A DNA stretch of 64,000 nucleotides from Hydnum rufescens UP504 (GCA_014904985.1 MU128983.1:133648-197647); one strand, 5' to 3'. Positions 48,925 through 60,474 are shown, counted from the first letter of the stretch. Translations and numbers: made by a program. Notes: generated by a model from the sequence alone, not told the origin.

Positions 48925-49774
48925 CTACAAAGCAGGTTGGAGTGAATCCCCTATATCTCCTAGGTCTTCATTATTCACTCTAGATAGAGTGGGGGCATTG
49001 CAACACTCCTCATCGGCGTCGAGTTCGTCTAGAGGACACTCGAGAAGGATCTCCTCTACTGCCTGCTCCTCGAATTCTGCTTCATCAGATTCTTGAAATA
49101 CTGTCAACATGTTGCCTGTAGACCCTTGCGAAGATATCGATTCGGAACGCCCCCGATGGTCGTCGCACATGTCAGTAATCGTGTCGCGCGAGACATCCAC
49201 GTCCGCTTGATGGCATAGAGCGTCTTTGACGTATGTTTGGGCATGGCGAGCAACATTGCGACAAGAGAGTAAGGCGCGAACAGGTTTCGAATCCACCGGA
49301 GATTCTTGACGGGAGTCTGTAGCAGAACGGTAAGACTTCTTGACGTGTCTCTTAAAATCTTCCTCTACTTTCAAACACGTATGGGGACAGTGGAAGGATG
49401 CGGCCAGCCGCGACGGATTCGACGATCCATTTGGCACTGAAGATCTGACGAGGCGAGTTTAGCCGCGGTTCTGGGTTCTCCCCCGTGTACTGACCACCAA
49501 CGGCCTCGTTCGAAGCTGCATAGCTGTCAATCCATGAAGTACCAAAGAAGTATACTGCGAACCTCTCCATCTCTTTGTCGTCGACATTCGAGCAAAAGAA
49601 CCATTGGGGGGGGAAGTCAGAGGAGTGAAGATATACGGTACCCCCATGCTCTGTCCAGAGGTCCACGATAAAACCCGGGGTCGCATAAGAGAACCATGCT
49701 ATTGAGCCTGTGAAGAGCATTTTGACAGCCCTACGTCGGCAAACTCCGGCCTGATTTGCCCGTCCTGCCATCAC
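48925..49774 (-). CDS. small BRCT-domain-like protein
   Basis: Start MMAGRANQAGVCRRRAVKML at 49774 (Met at 49717 possible). GFIVDLWTEHGGTVYLHSSD, VYFFGTSWIDSYAAS and FSAKWIVESVAAGRILPLSP have the BRCT pattern: a glycine pair after helix 1, and a Trp-containing last helix before 'LP..Y'. BRCT modules bind phosphopeptides in DNA-repair proteins. The frame changes at about 49369-49373 (TTT run), after which VEEDFKRHVKKSYRSATDS leads into an acidic tail (EFEEQAVEEILLECPLDELD) ending at 48925. Which larger family it belongs to is not recognised. It is divergent from the Ser-rich gene with 77 bp between ATGs. Confidence 0.6.
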
Positions 49775-49851
49775 TCTTTGAGTCCCTCTAGCCAGTCTCT
49801 AGCCTTCCAGCCGACAGGCCCACACTCTTTTCATCTCACGTTCGTACCACT

Positions 49852-51342
49852 ATGGAGCACCGCCGCGTGCACCGAAAGCGGCAGAACACGTTCAAGCCAA
49901 CCGTTTCTTATCCGCTTCCTGGGTCGAGTTGTAGGTTTCCACCCTTCTGAAGAGTGCTGCTCTCACAGCAATATGCGTTATAGCGAGTGACACTTCCAGC
50001 ACTAGCTCAACAACATCCTCCTTGTCCGCTCCTTCCTTGTCGTCGTCCACTTCATCCTCGTCTTCCGAGGCTTTGACTACTTCCAGCAGCTCTTCCTCGA
50101 GTTCGAGCACCTCAACCAGCAGTTCGACATCTTCGACATCATCTACATCGACTACTACGTCTAGTACCTCATCTACGACTTCGTCCACGAGCAGCGTGTC
50201 TACTCTAGATGTTCCTCAGACCATCTCAGTCCTGCCAACGCAGTCTACTGTCAGTTTGACCTCTTCGACTTCGTCTGCGTCTTCCTCGCCAACCCCTGGT
50301 AATACCAACGTTACGGGCGCGGCGAAAACCTCCACTGGCACCATTGTCGGTATAGTCTTGGCTGTTGTCCTTGGTGTTGCCGTCCTCTGGATAGTCGTCG
50401 CCTTCATTGTGCGTTCATTTCCTATCTAAATGTAACTTGCCACTGAGCCTCCTGCCACTGTCATTATAGCAACGCCGCCTCAGGAACCGTGCTCGCGATC
50501 GTTATGACCCTGATTCATTCATGCGTCAGTCTGTGATTCTGCCTGATAACGACTCGTCGGCTCCCGTTATTGGTACCCGCAATGCCTTGGCTCTGGCCCG
50601 TGCGAACATGGGACTTGGTGATCCTGCTCCTGGGCCGCAACCATTCGCGGCGCAGTACGAGGGGGGCGCAACCTATTTTGCAGAGGAGCCAGGCTATGCC
50701 CCTCATGTGTACACGCCGTCCCCTGGCTATGATCCTTCCCAGCTTACCAGGCGCCCGTCCACGGGCGCGGCAGACATGCGCCAGATGTATCCTGGACCGT
50801 ACCCTCCTCCGTCTATGCAACAATATCCTTACGGTAATACAGCGCCAATGCATGCCCAGGAGGCGAATGCACAAGGCTATGGCAGTCAAGAGCAGCATCC
50901 GAATGAGGTCGCGCGTAACGAGGTTGTCAGCGTCACTCCATTCCAGGAACAACAGTACGCTGAAATAAGCAGGCAGCTTACCCAGCCGGCTTCCGTCCAT
51001 CTGGCTAATAGCAGTGGCCATGGTCAAGATGCGGATGATGCCAGTCCCTTCTCCGATCCTGTTCCCTCTGGGGGGAGCGCTCAGCCTCTTGGCCGGACCC
51101 TGTCTAGGTCCTACGGCTCTCTTTCCCCCGCTTCCCCGGTTGCACCTCACACAACTCGGTCAGGGACCCCCGTGGAGGCGAACCCTCAGCAAACTTACCT
51201 TACCCCGGCTCTCCCTGTCGCACACCCTGAGCCTGCGGTAAGGCCTGAGGCTCCCCGCCATGACCAATACAATGGTCCCGTGCGTGCAAATGTCAGCAGG
51301 GAGACGGTGTACGAGGCCGACGACGCATATGGCGGCATCTAA
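49852..51342 (+). CDS. Ser/Thr-rich single-pass membrane protein
   Basis: Exon 1 starts MEHRRVHRKRQNTF at 49852; an intron ending TTGTAG at about 49931 leads to LLKSAALTAICVIASD. A Ser/Thr tract of about 60 residues (50022-50215), likely O-mannosylated, precedes one membrane helix, GTIVGIVLAVVLGVAVLWIV (about 50336-50400). After an intron the cytoplasmic part begins QRRLRNRARDRYDPDSFMRQ and is Pro/Gln/Tyr-rich to the stop at 51342. The layout is that of Mid2/WSC-like cell-wall sensors or Agaricomycete surface mucins; no cysteine-rich head domain is present, so sensor function is only a guess. Confidence 0.7.
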
Positions 51343-52697
51343 AAAAAGCTCAAACCATTCTGATCCGCTCCTTGGTTACGATCATTTATTTTCCCCTACC
51401 CATTATTATTGGCCGAGCCTTTGCGAGCCTATTATTTATTTTTTACGATTCGAGTTGCGGTCGATCACACGTGGCAACGAGGTGCCTCCCTGTCTCGTAT
51501 ACCCTCCTTCGCTAGCCTGCGCTCTTTTTTGCACCCTTGTCCTTCTTGCTTCGGCGCCTTGTGTGCCCGACATATATTTCACATCGCACTCTTCTGTGCA
51601 GTCTGCTGTACGGTGTGTTGATTCTTGCACGTGGATTGGTCTTTCTCCCCTTTACCGTGAGAACCCTTGTTCCAGTGTACGTGTTCTTATTGGTGTTCTG
51701 GGACTGTTACAGTATTTCCTTCCGTCAATGCCCATTTCAACTTCATTCGGTGGCTCTACTTTATGTCATAAAGGCAATGTAGTCTCACAGATTCTCACGA
51801 CGTAATATATATCTGGGCCGTTGAGTGCGCAGAGCGAATTCTGCTAGACAATATTCCTGGCGCTTCTCGGTTCTCAAAATATAGCAACCATTCTCTGCTG
51901 TGGAGACGTGAATGAGCAGCGATCATGAGCAACTTGAGTAGTAGCAGTTGAGGGCACTGAATTTTTCTCATGCACATACGGGTGCTGTTATTGATCCTAC
52001 AATGAAAAGGGATCCACCGTAATGAGGGTGACATCAACGCATCATCTATGTAGGGTCAATTGATGGAGTCATGGAAAAGAGAAGCCCCAAAATAAATTTA
52101 ACATCATCCTCACCAGCTTTCCAAACATGGGTTGTGAAGTGGACAATGACGTTCGTTTTCCTAATCAAGGTAGCCAATCCTCAATGCCCTCAGTGCCCAT
52201 TAGCACAATCCACAGATATCCAAGCGGGCCCCTTGATTCCTCGCCCTTTTGCTCCTGCTAATTCTAGTGCTTCATCTTCGTTCCCTGGTGCCGCAGCTAT
52301 TGGCGCAGATCTCAATCCGCTTGGGGAAGGTAGAAAGAATGACGCAGTCGATGCGGACTGGCCGATATTATGAGCCATGTAAAACTACTATGTGAATGAA
52401 CTTTTACCCCAATGGGCAAAAGATACATGCCAAAGATCAATCTTGAGAGGTACAAAGAAGCTCTTTTTCCAAATCTTTCCCGAACCCCGACATGTCTTTT
52501 TCCATCATGAAACCCCCTAATATGGATAATGGGTTACGAGGGGGCCTTGGGCGTGGCTGTTCACCGAATAGCGCACTCCCGTATAGGCGCTCCCTTTCCA
52601 TACTTTGGCCGATGAGTAGCCTTTACCACTCCCAACAAATCAATGCATCTCGTTAGGTCTGCTCTTCAGTTGAATCCAGGGGAGCCTACGACTATAT
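51343..52697. other. intergenic, no supported gene
   Basis: Holds the 3' side of the Ser-rich gene and the upstream side of the Crinkler-like locus. A short frame on the minus strand (52378-52190) has no recognisable relatives or splice continuation. Confidence 0.45.
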
Positions 52698-54788
52698 ATG
52701 TGTTTCAATGTTTGGACCGGTGGACTCTGCTTATGTAAGTGTTATATGGAGCTCGCCAATTGCCTTTCGCCACAAGCGCGTCTGATGGCTACCGATACGA
52801 CCCGTTACCTTATGTGTCTACTTGAAGGCGATTCTCTTCCATTTATAATTACGGCTCCTATGAATGTCTCCATCTCCTTCTTGAAACACGAAATCAAAGC
52901 AGACCATGCCGGTGATCTCCAGGGTATTAACACCCAGGATCTGACCCTTTGGAAGGTGGGCCACAGCACACGGTGACTAAGTCGTGCCTGAATTGTTCCT
53001 CCCAGGTCGAAGCAGATGAGCCCACATCACCTGGGAGGACCCTCGTTGCTCGCATTCACGCTCGAGGGGATTTCTCGGGATTTGCTCGTGAGCTGGACGA
53101 TCCCTCTCACCTCGTGTCAGATGTGTTCCCAGTCCCCCCCTCATCCTCGCCTCCTCCATATTACTTGCACGACGTCCTGCTGGTGAGTACCCACGTCTTT
53201 ATTCCCTTGATTATTTACAGCTGCCTTTGCTCACTTGGTTCTGTCAATACCAGTCCCACCCCAAGATGGCCAACAAGCTCAACTAGATGATTTAGAGATG
53301 CGTAAGGATTCTCCAGCACTGTGCTGCTTTATTAGTGCTACATTCTTTGTGTAGGGCGCACCATATCAGTTCGCCAAGGCCGAGATGCCCCTGCACCCTC
53401 TTCCGCTGCAAAGTTGCCTGTGTGAAAACCGAGCAGGAGAGACGCCCTGTTATGAATGGTCGCCCAGTAGGAAACTCTGGACTTCCAGTTTATTTATTCA
53501 ATCCCGCCTTTTCACAATTCCAGCTCGCACTGGACTGATCCCGCTCTTATCCTGACTGCCGATGATTATCGGAACGCTCATGAATATATCAAGTTATCGT
53601 CCGACCTTTATATCACCGAACCCCTTCGCCGGGAGGTTATTCTCGCATCTCTGAAATCGGCTATTCACTTCGATATACTCTCCATAACAAACTGACGGTG
53701 CATTGCCTGACGGCACTATCATGGTGCCCACCGCCAAGGACTACGTACCGGCAGACTTATGGGAATTGAAGAATGAGATTGGAGCCGGTGGTTCGGATCC
53801 CTCGGTTCAAGGCGCATTTTCGTACAGGAAAATCTGGGTCCAGGAAAATGTATGTCGTGCCCCTTAGATTCTGACGTCTCTAATTAAGCAAATATCTAAT
53901 CTATTGCTGTTTTCGTGTGTTTTTTGTTCCTCTTGTTGCGTCTGGTTCATTGTTGGATCTGTCGGTGCCTGGTTGTGTTTTTTGGGGGCAGTATTGACTG
54001 AATACGTTTGAGTTCCAGAGTTTCCTGCTTTTCTCTGGTCTGTGGCCGATTGTTGTTAGGTTAGGGTTTTCGTGTTCTTTGGAGTTTTCTTTTTGGTTCT
54101 TTCTTTTGTGGTTTTTTCTCTGGCCGTCTTCTCCGGTATGTTGGGTGTTTCGGTGCCTGAAATTTCTCCGCTTGCTTTGGTTTTCATCTGTTCTTTCCCT
54201 GTTTCTTTTGGGCATCAGTTTACTTTCCGCTATGTGGCTCGGGTGGTTGCGTCTTTGGCTGTTTATTTGGCTCGTGTTTATTGTGGTTTTTAATTGGTTG
54301 TTAGGTTTTTTAATCGCTCTACTTGTTTTGGGGGTTGTTTTCTGGGGGGGCGTGGATTCTTCCCTTCAGTGGGTTATTCGGCCCCGGATCATGCTGACAA
54401 TGTAAGGCATGTGGGGCTGAAGATGGTCGTCATGGAGTTTCTGGAGGGAAAGAACGCGCACACTCTCTTCCCGAGCGGCCGGCTTCCAGAATCAACATTT
54501 GGCCTTGTCGAAGAAGCCATGAATATCCTCCATGCGAAATCGATCGTTTTCGGTGACCTCCGCCCGCCCAACATCATCATCACCAACGAGGGTAAACCAA
54601 TGCTAATTGACTTCGACTGGTGCGGAGAAGATAATTCTGCTCGATATCCACCTGATCTGAACGACACTGCCGACATTCGTTGGCACTCCGGAGTCGCGCG
54701 CAACGGTCTCATGTCTATCGAACACGATAAATTTATGCTTGATGCCATGCGCCCTGATCCCAATGGCTCCATGGATTTATCGCACTAA
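52698..54788 (+). pseudogene. Crinkler-N-terminus/protein kinase gene, decayed
   Basis: Pieces in family order: an N-terminal ubiquitin-like Crinkler domain (LMCLLEGDSLPFII through LQGINTQDLTLWKV, about 52815-52960); ARELDDPSHLVSDVFPVPPS (about 53085-53145); ITEPLRREVILASLKSAIHF (about 53610-53670); DYVPADLWELKNEIGAGGSD (about 53740-53800); and a C-terminal kinase-like half with KMVVMEFLEGKNAHTLFPSG, SIVFGDLRPPNIIITNEGKP and LIDFDWCGEDNSARYP (about 54420-54650). GDLRPPN replaces the usual HRD-type loop; LIDFDW stands for DFG, as in related fungal FunK-like kinases. Two in-frame stops and a frame change lie at 53695-53712. The part that should encode the kinase N-lobe is absent, its place taken by a T/G-rich block (53890-54369). 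Confidence 0.72.
53890..54369. other. T/G-rich, strand-asymmetric block inside Crinkler-kinase locus
   Basis: The plus strand is nearly free of A: by hand count about 15 A in 54061-54300, and in 54061-54120 alone 38 T and 2 A. The block sits between a plausible donor (GTATGT, 53850) and acceptor (CTTCAG, 54369), so it could be transcribed as a 520-nt intron. Both strands stay open by composition alone. No similarity to a known element is recognised. Confidence 0.75.
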
Positions 54789-55282
54789 GGTTAGTTACAC
54801 TTGTTCTCATCACAGTCCAATTCTAATACAGTACAATGCTAACAAATTCCCTCTACTTCGACTCTCCGTTAAGGATATACAGTCTTGAGTGTGTAAGAAA
54901 TTTCGCCCCAAGGTTGAAGCTCATGCCTTGATGTAATCGCTTCGGGATATCCTCTCACTATAATTCGTCTATGTTCTTCGTGGCTCCAACTCTGCATACT
55001 CTCCCCTTGACTCGTACTATTTCTTTATCCCTGTCCTTATGAAACTATCTCTATCGCGGAGTGTGAATGAATGTTCCTCCGTCAGTGGCGAGCTCAACAG
55101 CAATTACGATAACTTTATGAAAACAATCCGCGCTGCCTGTACGCATGTACATGAATCAAAAGGCAATGCCCCCCCCAACAAGCGTGAACAAGTGAAGAAG
55201 GTGTATGCAAAACATGGATACCAGAATACAAGCACACGACGTTGCATGCGGCTACTAGAACCAGACCAGCTCCCAGATTACC
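54789..55282. other. intergenic, no supported gene
   Basis: A short plus-strand frame (55039-55299) with a basic tail overlaps the 3' end of the PDI-like gene; no relatives recognised, so it is not called. Confidence 0.45.
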
Positions 55283-56498
55283 CTATAGCTCCCGCTTAGG
55301 ATGGGGCGCATCGGAGTCAATCACGGCGATAGTTTCGAAATACTGGGAGAGCGCCTCGAATTTGAGTTTACCTGCGGGAAAACACAGACCGCAATCCATG
55401 CACGTTCATATTAGTTAGGCTCGGAGGCAAGGAAGGAAGACGCAGGGTGATGACGATTATAACAGAAAAGGAGGGGTGTTCCACTTACCCTCGTAAACAG
55501 TCGGCGTAGCTTCATCCTTTTGCCATACAACCACCCGTGACTTGGCGTTCTCGCCTGAAGCGGGAGCCGGGAGACCGAGGGACTCTGCAATAGAAGCACC
55601 CTCATCCTTCGCCGCCCCGAACGGTATTTGTTTATGATACCGCGCTCCGAGGACTTTCCACATCACGGGAATCTTCGGCTGCGTCGTCAGGAGGAGAACG
55701 CGGGGTTGGCTTGATTCCTAGAGCCACGAACGATAAATCGTGGGTTGGTGCGGGATGAGATCAAGCCCCTGCCCAAATGCTCGAATGAAATGCAATTGCT
55801 TACCTTTGTAGCCCACTTGGAAATAGCGTCGGGTCCTTTCAGATTAGTAACGCGTGCCGGGACTTCGCTCCCAGCCCAAGTGACGATACTTGAGGCCTTC
55901 CGCTCGCCATTATAGTCATGCGGCGCCCTTTCAGCCCACGGGGGAAAGACTAGATAACCACACACACAGAGCCACCAACCAAGAGTCAAAAGGACGACGA
56001 CGACATCGCAAGAGAAAAGGGGAGCATACCTTTATTGTCGGGAACCCCTTGACACCCTGTTCAGCACACAGCCGCTTATTCTCGTCTGCGTCGCAGTCCA
56101 CGGCATAAAAATCAATAAGAGGCGACGAGAGACTCCGCAGCCTTGGTGAATTCTGGAGTCAACTTTTGACAATGCTGCAAGTCCAAAAGGAGGGCAAGGT
56201 CAAGATGCCATGTCAGCCGATCGGAACACGAGAGAGTAATCACACAAGACGTACCCCACACCAAGGGGCAACAAAGGCCACCACAGCCGTTTTCTACGAA
56301 CCCCATGAAGAGAATACGCAAATGAGCCCAATGGACCAAAGGGAGGGACAACGCGTTTCGTCCTATTACCTCAGCTTTCAGCGTCTTCCTAAACGCAGCA
56401 TCCTGTAGCATCTTCACAGGCCCCCCTTCCCGAAAGAGACCAGCAGAGGCAAGTGCTGGGAGGAGGGCTAAAGAGAGGGCGAGCGTGCGGGCGACCAT
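55283..56498 (-). CDS. PDI-like ER thioredoxin protein
   Basis: Secretory protein with a thioredoxin fold. The signal peptide MVARTLALSLALLPALASAG starts at 56498, then FREGGPVKMLQDAAFRK. After an intron, VVAFVAPWCG joins HCQKLTPEFTKAAESL across a further intron, giving the CGHC active site (about 56265-56150). QGVKGFPTIKVFPRG and a second thioredoxin-like half follow: PKIPVMWKVLGARYHKQIPF, AKSRVVVWQKDEATPTVYEG and KLKFEALSQYFETIAVID. It ends PHPKREL at 55283. KREL is close to the HDEL-type ER retention signal. It resembles Mpd1/P5-type isomerases with a single active site. Several short introns. Confidence 0.87.
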
Positions 56499-57299
56499 GG
56501 TGGGAGGCGGATGATGATGAGAGTTTGTTTATAAGTGTCATACGTGTCAGCATGTGGCTGTGTATACATAGGGTCACGACACAGCCCCCATGTGGACAAC
56601 ATGAGAATCAATGCCGCTCTCGGGCCGCCCCGCAGCGGCGATTGGGGTGCCCATGGAACTTCGCGTACTATGACTTGTTTTGCGGGAACTTTGAGATAAT
56701 ATACAGGTCATCCCAAATCCCATTGTCGTAATGAGCACATACACTTTGAACACTAGATCTCCATCTGGCATATCTGAGGTGCGGACTTGAAAGCTTAATG
56801 GAGTTCAAAAGAGAAGGGCGCATAATGGAAATGACCATGTAATCAGTTTTGTTAAAATGTTAATGTTGACAAAGCGTCTTTCTACTGTGAAAAGTCCCGA
56901 GAACGTGTCCTTGTCGCATGAGACGAGAGGTTTGGAAAAATGAGTTGGTGGATATCGCCAGCCATATGCATACGCGAGGACAAGCGCAAGTGAATTATAA
57001 TTATGGGCAGAAAGGAGGGGCATGGAGCAAGACACAGTAAACAAGACATGAATAACAAACAATAAATAGCCCTTCCTATCGGTCTTGCGGTAGGAAGGGA
57101 TGATTAATCCTTGGGAGGTCAACGGACCGGACGTGTGGAAATGAGAGATCATGAAGAAATGAAGCTAATAGCCCATGTTCGTAACTCGGGGGGTGCAGAG
57201 CATAAGACATTAGATGGAGCAAGCACGGCGGTTGAGGATGAAAATGGAAGCATGATGACAGTGGCCGGCGAGTATTGAACGAGGAAAATTAGAGAGGAT
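56499..57299. other. intergenic, no gene seen
   Basis: Between the PDI-like gene start and the GH16 gene stop. Only short unsupported frames. Confidence 0.5.
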
Positions 57300-58899
57300 C
57301 TACTGATAGACCAGTACACTCTGGACTTTCCAGTACGCATCTATATGGACGCCGCGATCCATCAGCAAAACAAGAACAGAACAGCAGATAATAATAACGT
57401 GTGAGCTCGCACCTGCGAAGTTGGAGGGGTTGGCAATTTGATCGACACACGTCCCCTTGTTGGGGCACGTCTGGGTGAAGGCATCGTTTGCCCATCCACC
57501 ACAAAGAGTAATGTCGAACTGGAGACAATTGAGCGGGGGAACCGGAGAAGTCAGGAAAGCATCACTTACAACAATACGCTGGTTCTTGATCACGTCACTC
57601 ATTTGGCAAGAATCCGTACTAGACATCAGGGCATTTGGTGGACCCCAATTAGCGGGTACTGGATTCTTGGAAGTGATATCCGCTAGGAATGTTTCCCCGG
57701 CCGAATCGCCCTAGAATCGCCACGCCTCGTCAAACCAACAGTGGCCCTTGCACTAAAATAAATAAACGCACATATTTTGGAACCGGCGGATGAGATTTCC
57801 AGAGCGAAGACGCCTCCACCAACAGCATTGAATCCTGCGCCATACGACTCGGTGCTTTTGTCCTGGAACCCACATCCTGAATCTGCACCCTGGGAACTGG
57901 CACAGGTCTTGGACATCAGGCTGGAGCCCGTGAAGTCGTTGCTGCCAAGGTTCGAAGTGCTGCAGGTAGTGTCAGCGCCCGTGTGGAACGTCATCTGGTT
58001 GAACTTGTTCAAGTTGACGCCCTCTATGATATCGATCTCTCCTTCGCTTGGCCAGTGGTTACCCACCGACCAAAGAGCAGGCCAGACCTGTAGTTGACCG
58101 TAGATAAATCGAAATTATTCCACCCATACATGTGGAGAAGGATACGCACGGAACACCCGAAGGGCATGTTCACGATATCAAAGATCATGAGACCAGTGTC
58201 GAATGCCGCATTGGACGTGATGCGAACCGAGTTGCGATTCGCGCCAGGGCCCAAAGACGTCGTGTTGTCAACCTTCATCACTGCGATCCCATCGGGCTGC
58301 ACATAGGCAAGGTTTTGGCTGAGAGCAGCGGTCTTAGACTGGTACGCTACTTTGCCACCGGTGGGGTCCGGAGCAGTGAAGAATGAAAAGTTGTCGAAGA
58401 ACGTCTGGCCGGCGTACGATTGGGCAAGTGTGTACGGGCTGGTTGTATTGGGTGCGGGTGACGGTGAGGGGGAACTTGACTTTGAGAATAAAGTAAGGGC
58501 GTAGACGCCACCACACGTCAGAGAGGTGTCTCCGGGACAAGACAAGTTGCAAGACGAGGCAGGGAGAGTGGCACCGGCACCGCCGGCAGTGTTAAGCGAA
58601 TTTCCACACCAGCACTCGTCGCCGTATTGGACGGCGGCGTAGATGTATCCTTGGCTATTGCATGTCGCGACACACGAAGAGGGAGTGAGCTTGGAATTAA
58701 GGGAAGATGTGGAGAGGAGACGGTTCGGGGATGCAAGGTCGCTCAAGCATGCAGATTGCTGGGACCAACCAGAAGGGAGGGCTCTTCGAAAGAGACGACG
58801 GCGATGGGGAATGTTGCGGACGTTGAGAGGGCTGCTTCCAGCAGCACCACCAGTTGTAGCTACCCAAAGAGCTACAAGAAAAACAATCGAGGAACGCAT
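57300..58899 (-). CDS. secreted WSC-domain + GH16 beta-glucanase-like protein
   Basis: The signal peptide MRSSIVFLVALWVATTGGAA starts at 58899. A WSC carbohydrate-binding domain follows with SCVATCNSQGYIYAAVQYGD, ECWCGNSLNTAGG and SCNLSCPGDTSLTCGG (about 58780-58500). A Ser/Pro linker leads to a GH16 domain: FFDNFSFFTAPDPTGGKVAY, VRITSNAAFDTGLMIFDI, FGCSV|WPALWSVGNHWPSE across an intron, and the catalytic GEIDIIEGVN (ExDxxE, about 58050). SGCGFQDKSTESYGAGFNA and FDITLCGGWANDAFTQTCP complete it, with the stop after SVLVYQ. Expected role: endo-acting cleavage or remodelling of beta-1,3(4)-glucan in its own or other cell walls. Confidence 0.92.
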
Positions 58900-59963
58900 C
58901 TGTCGGGAAATAATATGGGAATATGGGGAGGAAGCCGCGATAATAAAAGTGTGTGCCGCTGCGTGGTAGGAGGAAGGAGAGAACGAGGGAGGGGTGAAGG
59001 AAAGAAGGCTAATCAAAGTTGGAGCAACAATTGTTTCACGGTAAACGAGGCCCCGTGTGCATACATATACATGTACTCACAATTGTCTCACAATGATGCA
59101 CTAATCGTAGGGACAACAACCACCCTCTCGCGGGACAATCTGGAGCCCATTCTTACAGCTAGGATATTCCCAAACAATATGCGGCCGTAGAGAACGAGCT
59201 CCCTTTGTGGTGAGTTAATTGTTGTGCGATTACGTAACCCTCCTCGGGTGCCGAAGTAAAGTAACTTAAAAGTACGAGACCTCGACAGGACCCCTGAGAG
59301 CGAATGGAGATTCGACAAACTCATAGGGGACCAAGTCGCCCCAAAGTGAGGTATTGTAAATTCTTGGCGTTTGGATAGGTCAAAATTACCAGAGGATCAT
59401 ACCTTGTTCTAAAAATCACCACCAATTGTAGGTGCCCACCGCCTCCCTCCGGATCAACCACACGCATAAATGTGGCAAGCAAGCACTACCGGGCTCGCGG
59501 TCTGGGCCCGAAGGCGCCCGTTAGTGGGAAGGGCCCCCTGTGACCAATCGAGGTTTCTGACGGGACCTATTCCGACCATTCTCAGTCTTACGATCCGGAT
59601 GTTTATCGGGTGACATTAATTCAAGATTCTCATATACTAGTCCTCAACGTCGAGGCAATAGGGAACGTGGAATCTAACGATATTTTTGGGTAAGATCCGC
59701 GGCCGATACTGTACAGTATATGTCTTCCTCGCTACGAGCTTATGAGGTTTGGGGAAGGCAGCTTGAAAAGGCAATTTCCTTGAGATTAACTCATCTGGTA
59801 TAGTGAACAAGGTTGCACAGGCTGGGTGGAGAAATAGGGTCCGTAGTACGTGACATAAATATCTCTTTCTCGTGTGTGTGTGCTCTACGGTCTGTGAGGG
59901 TAAGGCAAAAAAGAAGTGAGAGAAGCACGCCTCGTCGTGTCCGTTTCGCACATACCGAGAAGG
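58900..59963. other. intergenic, no gene seen
   Basis: Upstream of the GH16 gene and downstream of the NIS1-like gene. A G/C-rich stretch lies near 59480-59540; no supported coding sequence or RNA gene. Confidence 0.5.
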
Positions 59964-60474
59964 CTATTTTGGAGAAATACGGACGGTCGTGTTGAAGGTG
60001 AGGAGCAAAGCTGTTTCACTAGCGCCAATCTTACATAAACAAAGTGAGGATTTTGAACCCAAGACGATCGCCACAACGACAACGTACCGTCCCAAGCACG
60101 GCCGTCTTGAGAAAGTAGCTCTCTGCGGCGCCAGTAGGAGTCCCGAATGATTTGGGCATGCTCAATGTGACGTTATAGGATCCATACAAGGTCTCTGAAT
60201 GGCCACCCAACACTAAATCACTTCCCGAGCCGAGTAGATATCCCAGAAAGGGTTGGGTCAGAGGGCCTGCTTGCTGGAGCGATTCCGAAGATCGCATAGT
60301 ACTGAACATTATTCTGAATGTAGTCCTCCGTGAAGAAAGTCACATTAAACTTCTGGCCGGGATGGAGGGTGTGGGTGGGACCCGCGATCCCTGTGATGTA
60401 CGCATTGGCTAGGGGAGAACTCAGCAGCAGCGATGTGAGTGCGCGACGAAAGGAAGGGAGGCGAAGAGCTTCAT
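59964..60474 (-). CDS. NIS1-like small secreted protein
   Basis: Small secreted protein of the fungal NIS1 family, whose founding members are plant-interaction effectors that provoke cell death; a role here is not established. A signal-peptide region leads to NAYITGIAGPTHTLHPGQKF, then NVTFFTEDYIQNN and YAIFGIAPASRP. After a frame change come YLLGSGSDLVLGGHSETLYG and SYNVTLSMPKSFGTPTGAAE; a final exon ends at 59964. The gene has one clear intron near 60000-60090. Breaks: the signal peptide changes frame at the GCGCG of 60441-60445, and the body changes frame at the AAA run 60247-60249. As given, the reading frame is interrupted. Start 60474 (or 60496 in the other frame). Confidence 0.75.

Noticed and set aside
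50515..51150. Arg-rich minus-strand frame
   Set aside because: Antisense of the Pro/Gln-rich tail of the Ser-rich membrane protein; no start or splice support.
52190..52378. Short minus-strand frame with a protein-like start
   Set aside because: Stops after about 60 codons, with no convincing splice continuation or family resemblance.
53901..54215. Lys/Asn/Arg/Glu-rich frame on the minus strand
   Set aside because: Open only because the plus strand is T/G-rich and lacks the bases for minus-strand stops; no family and no start context.
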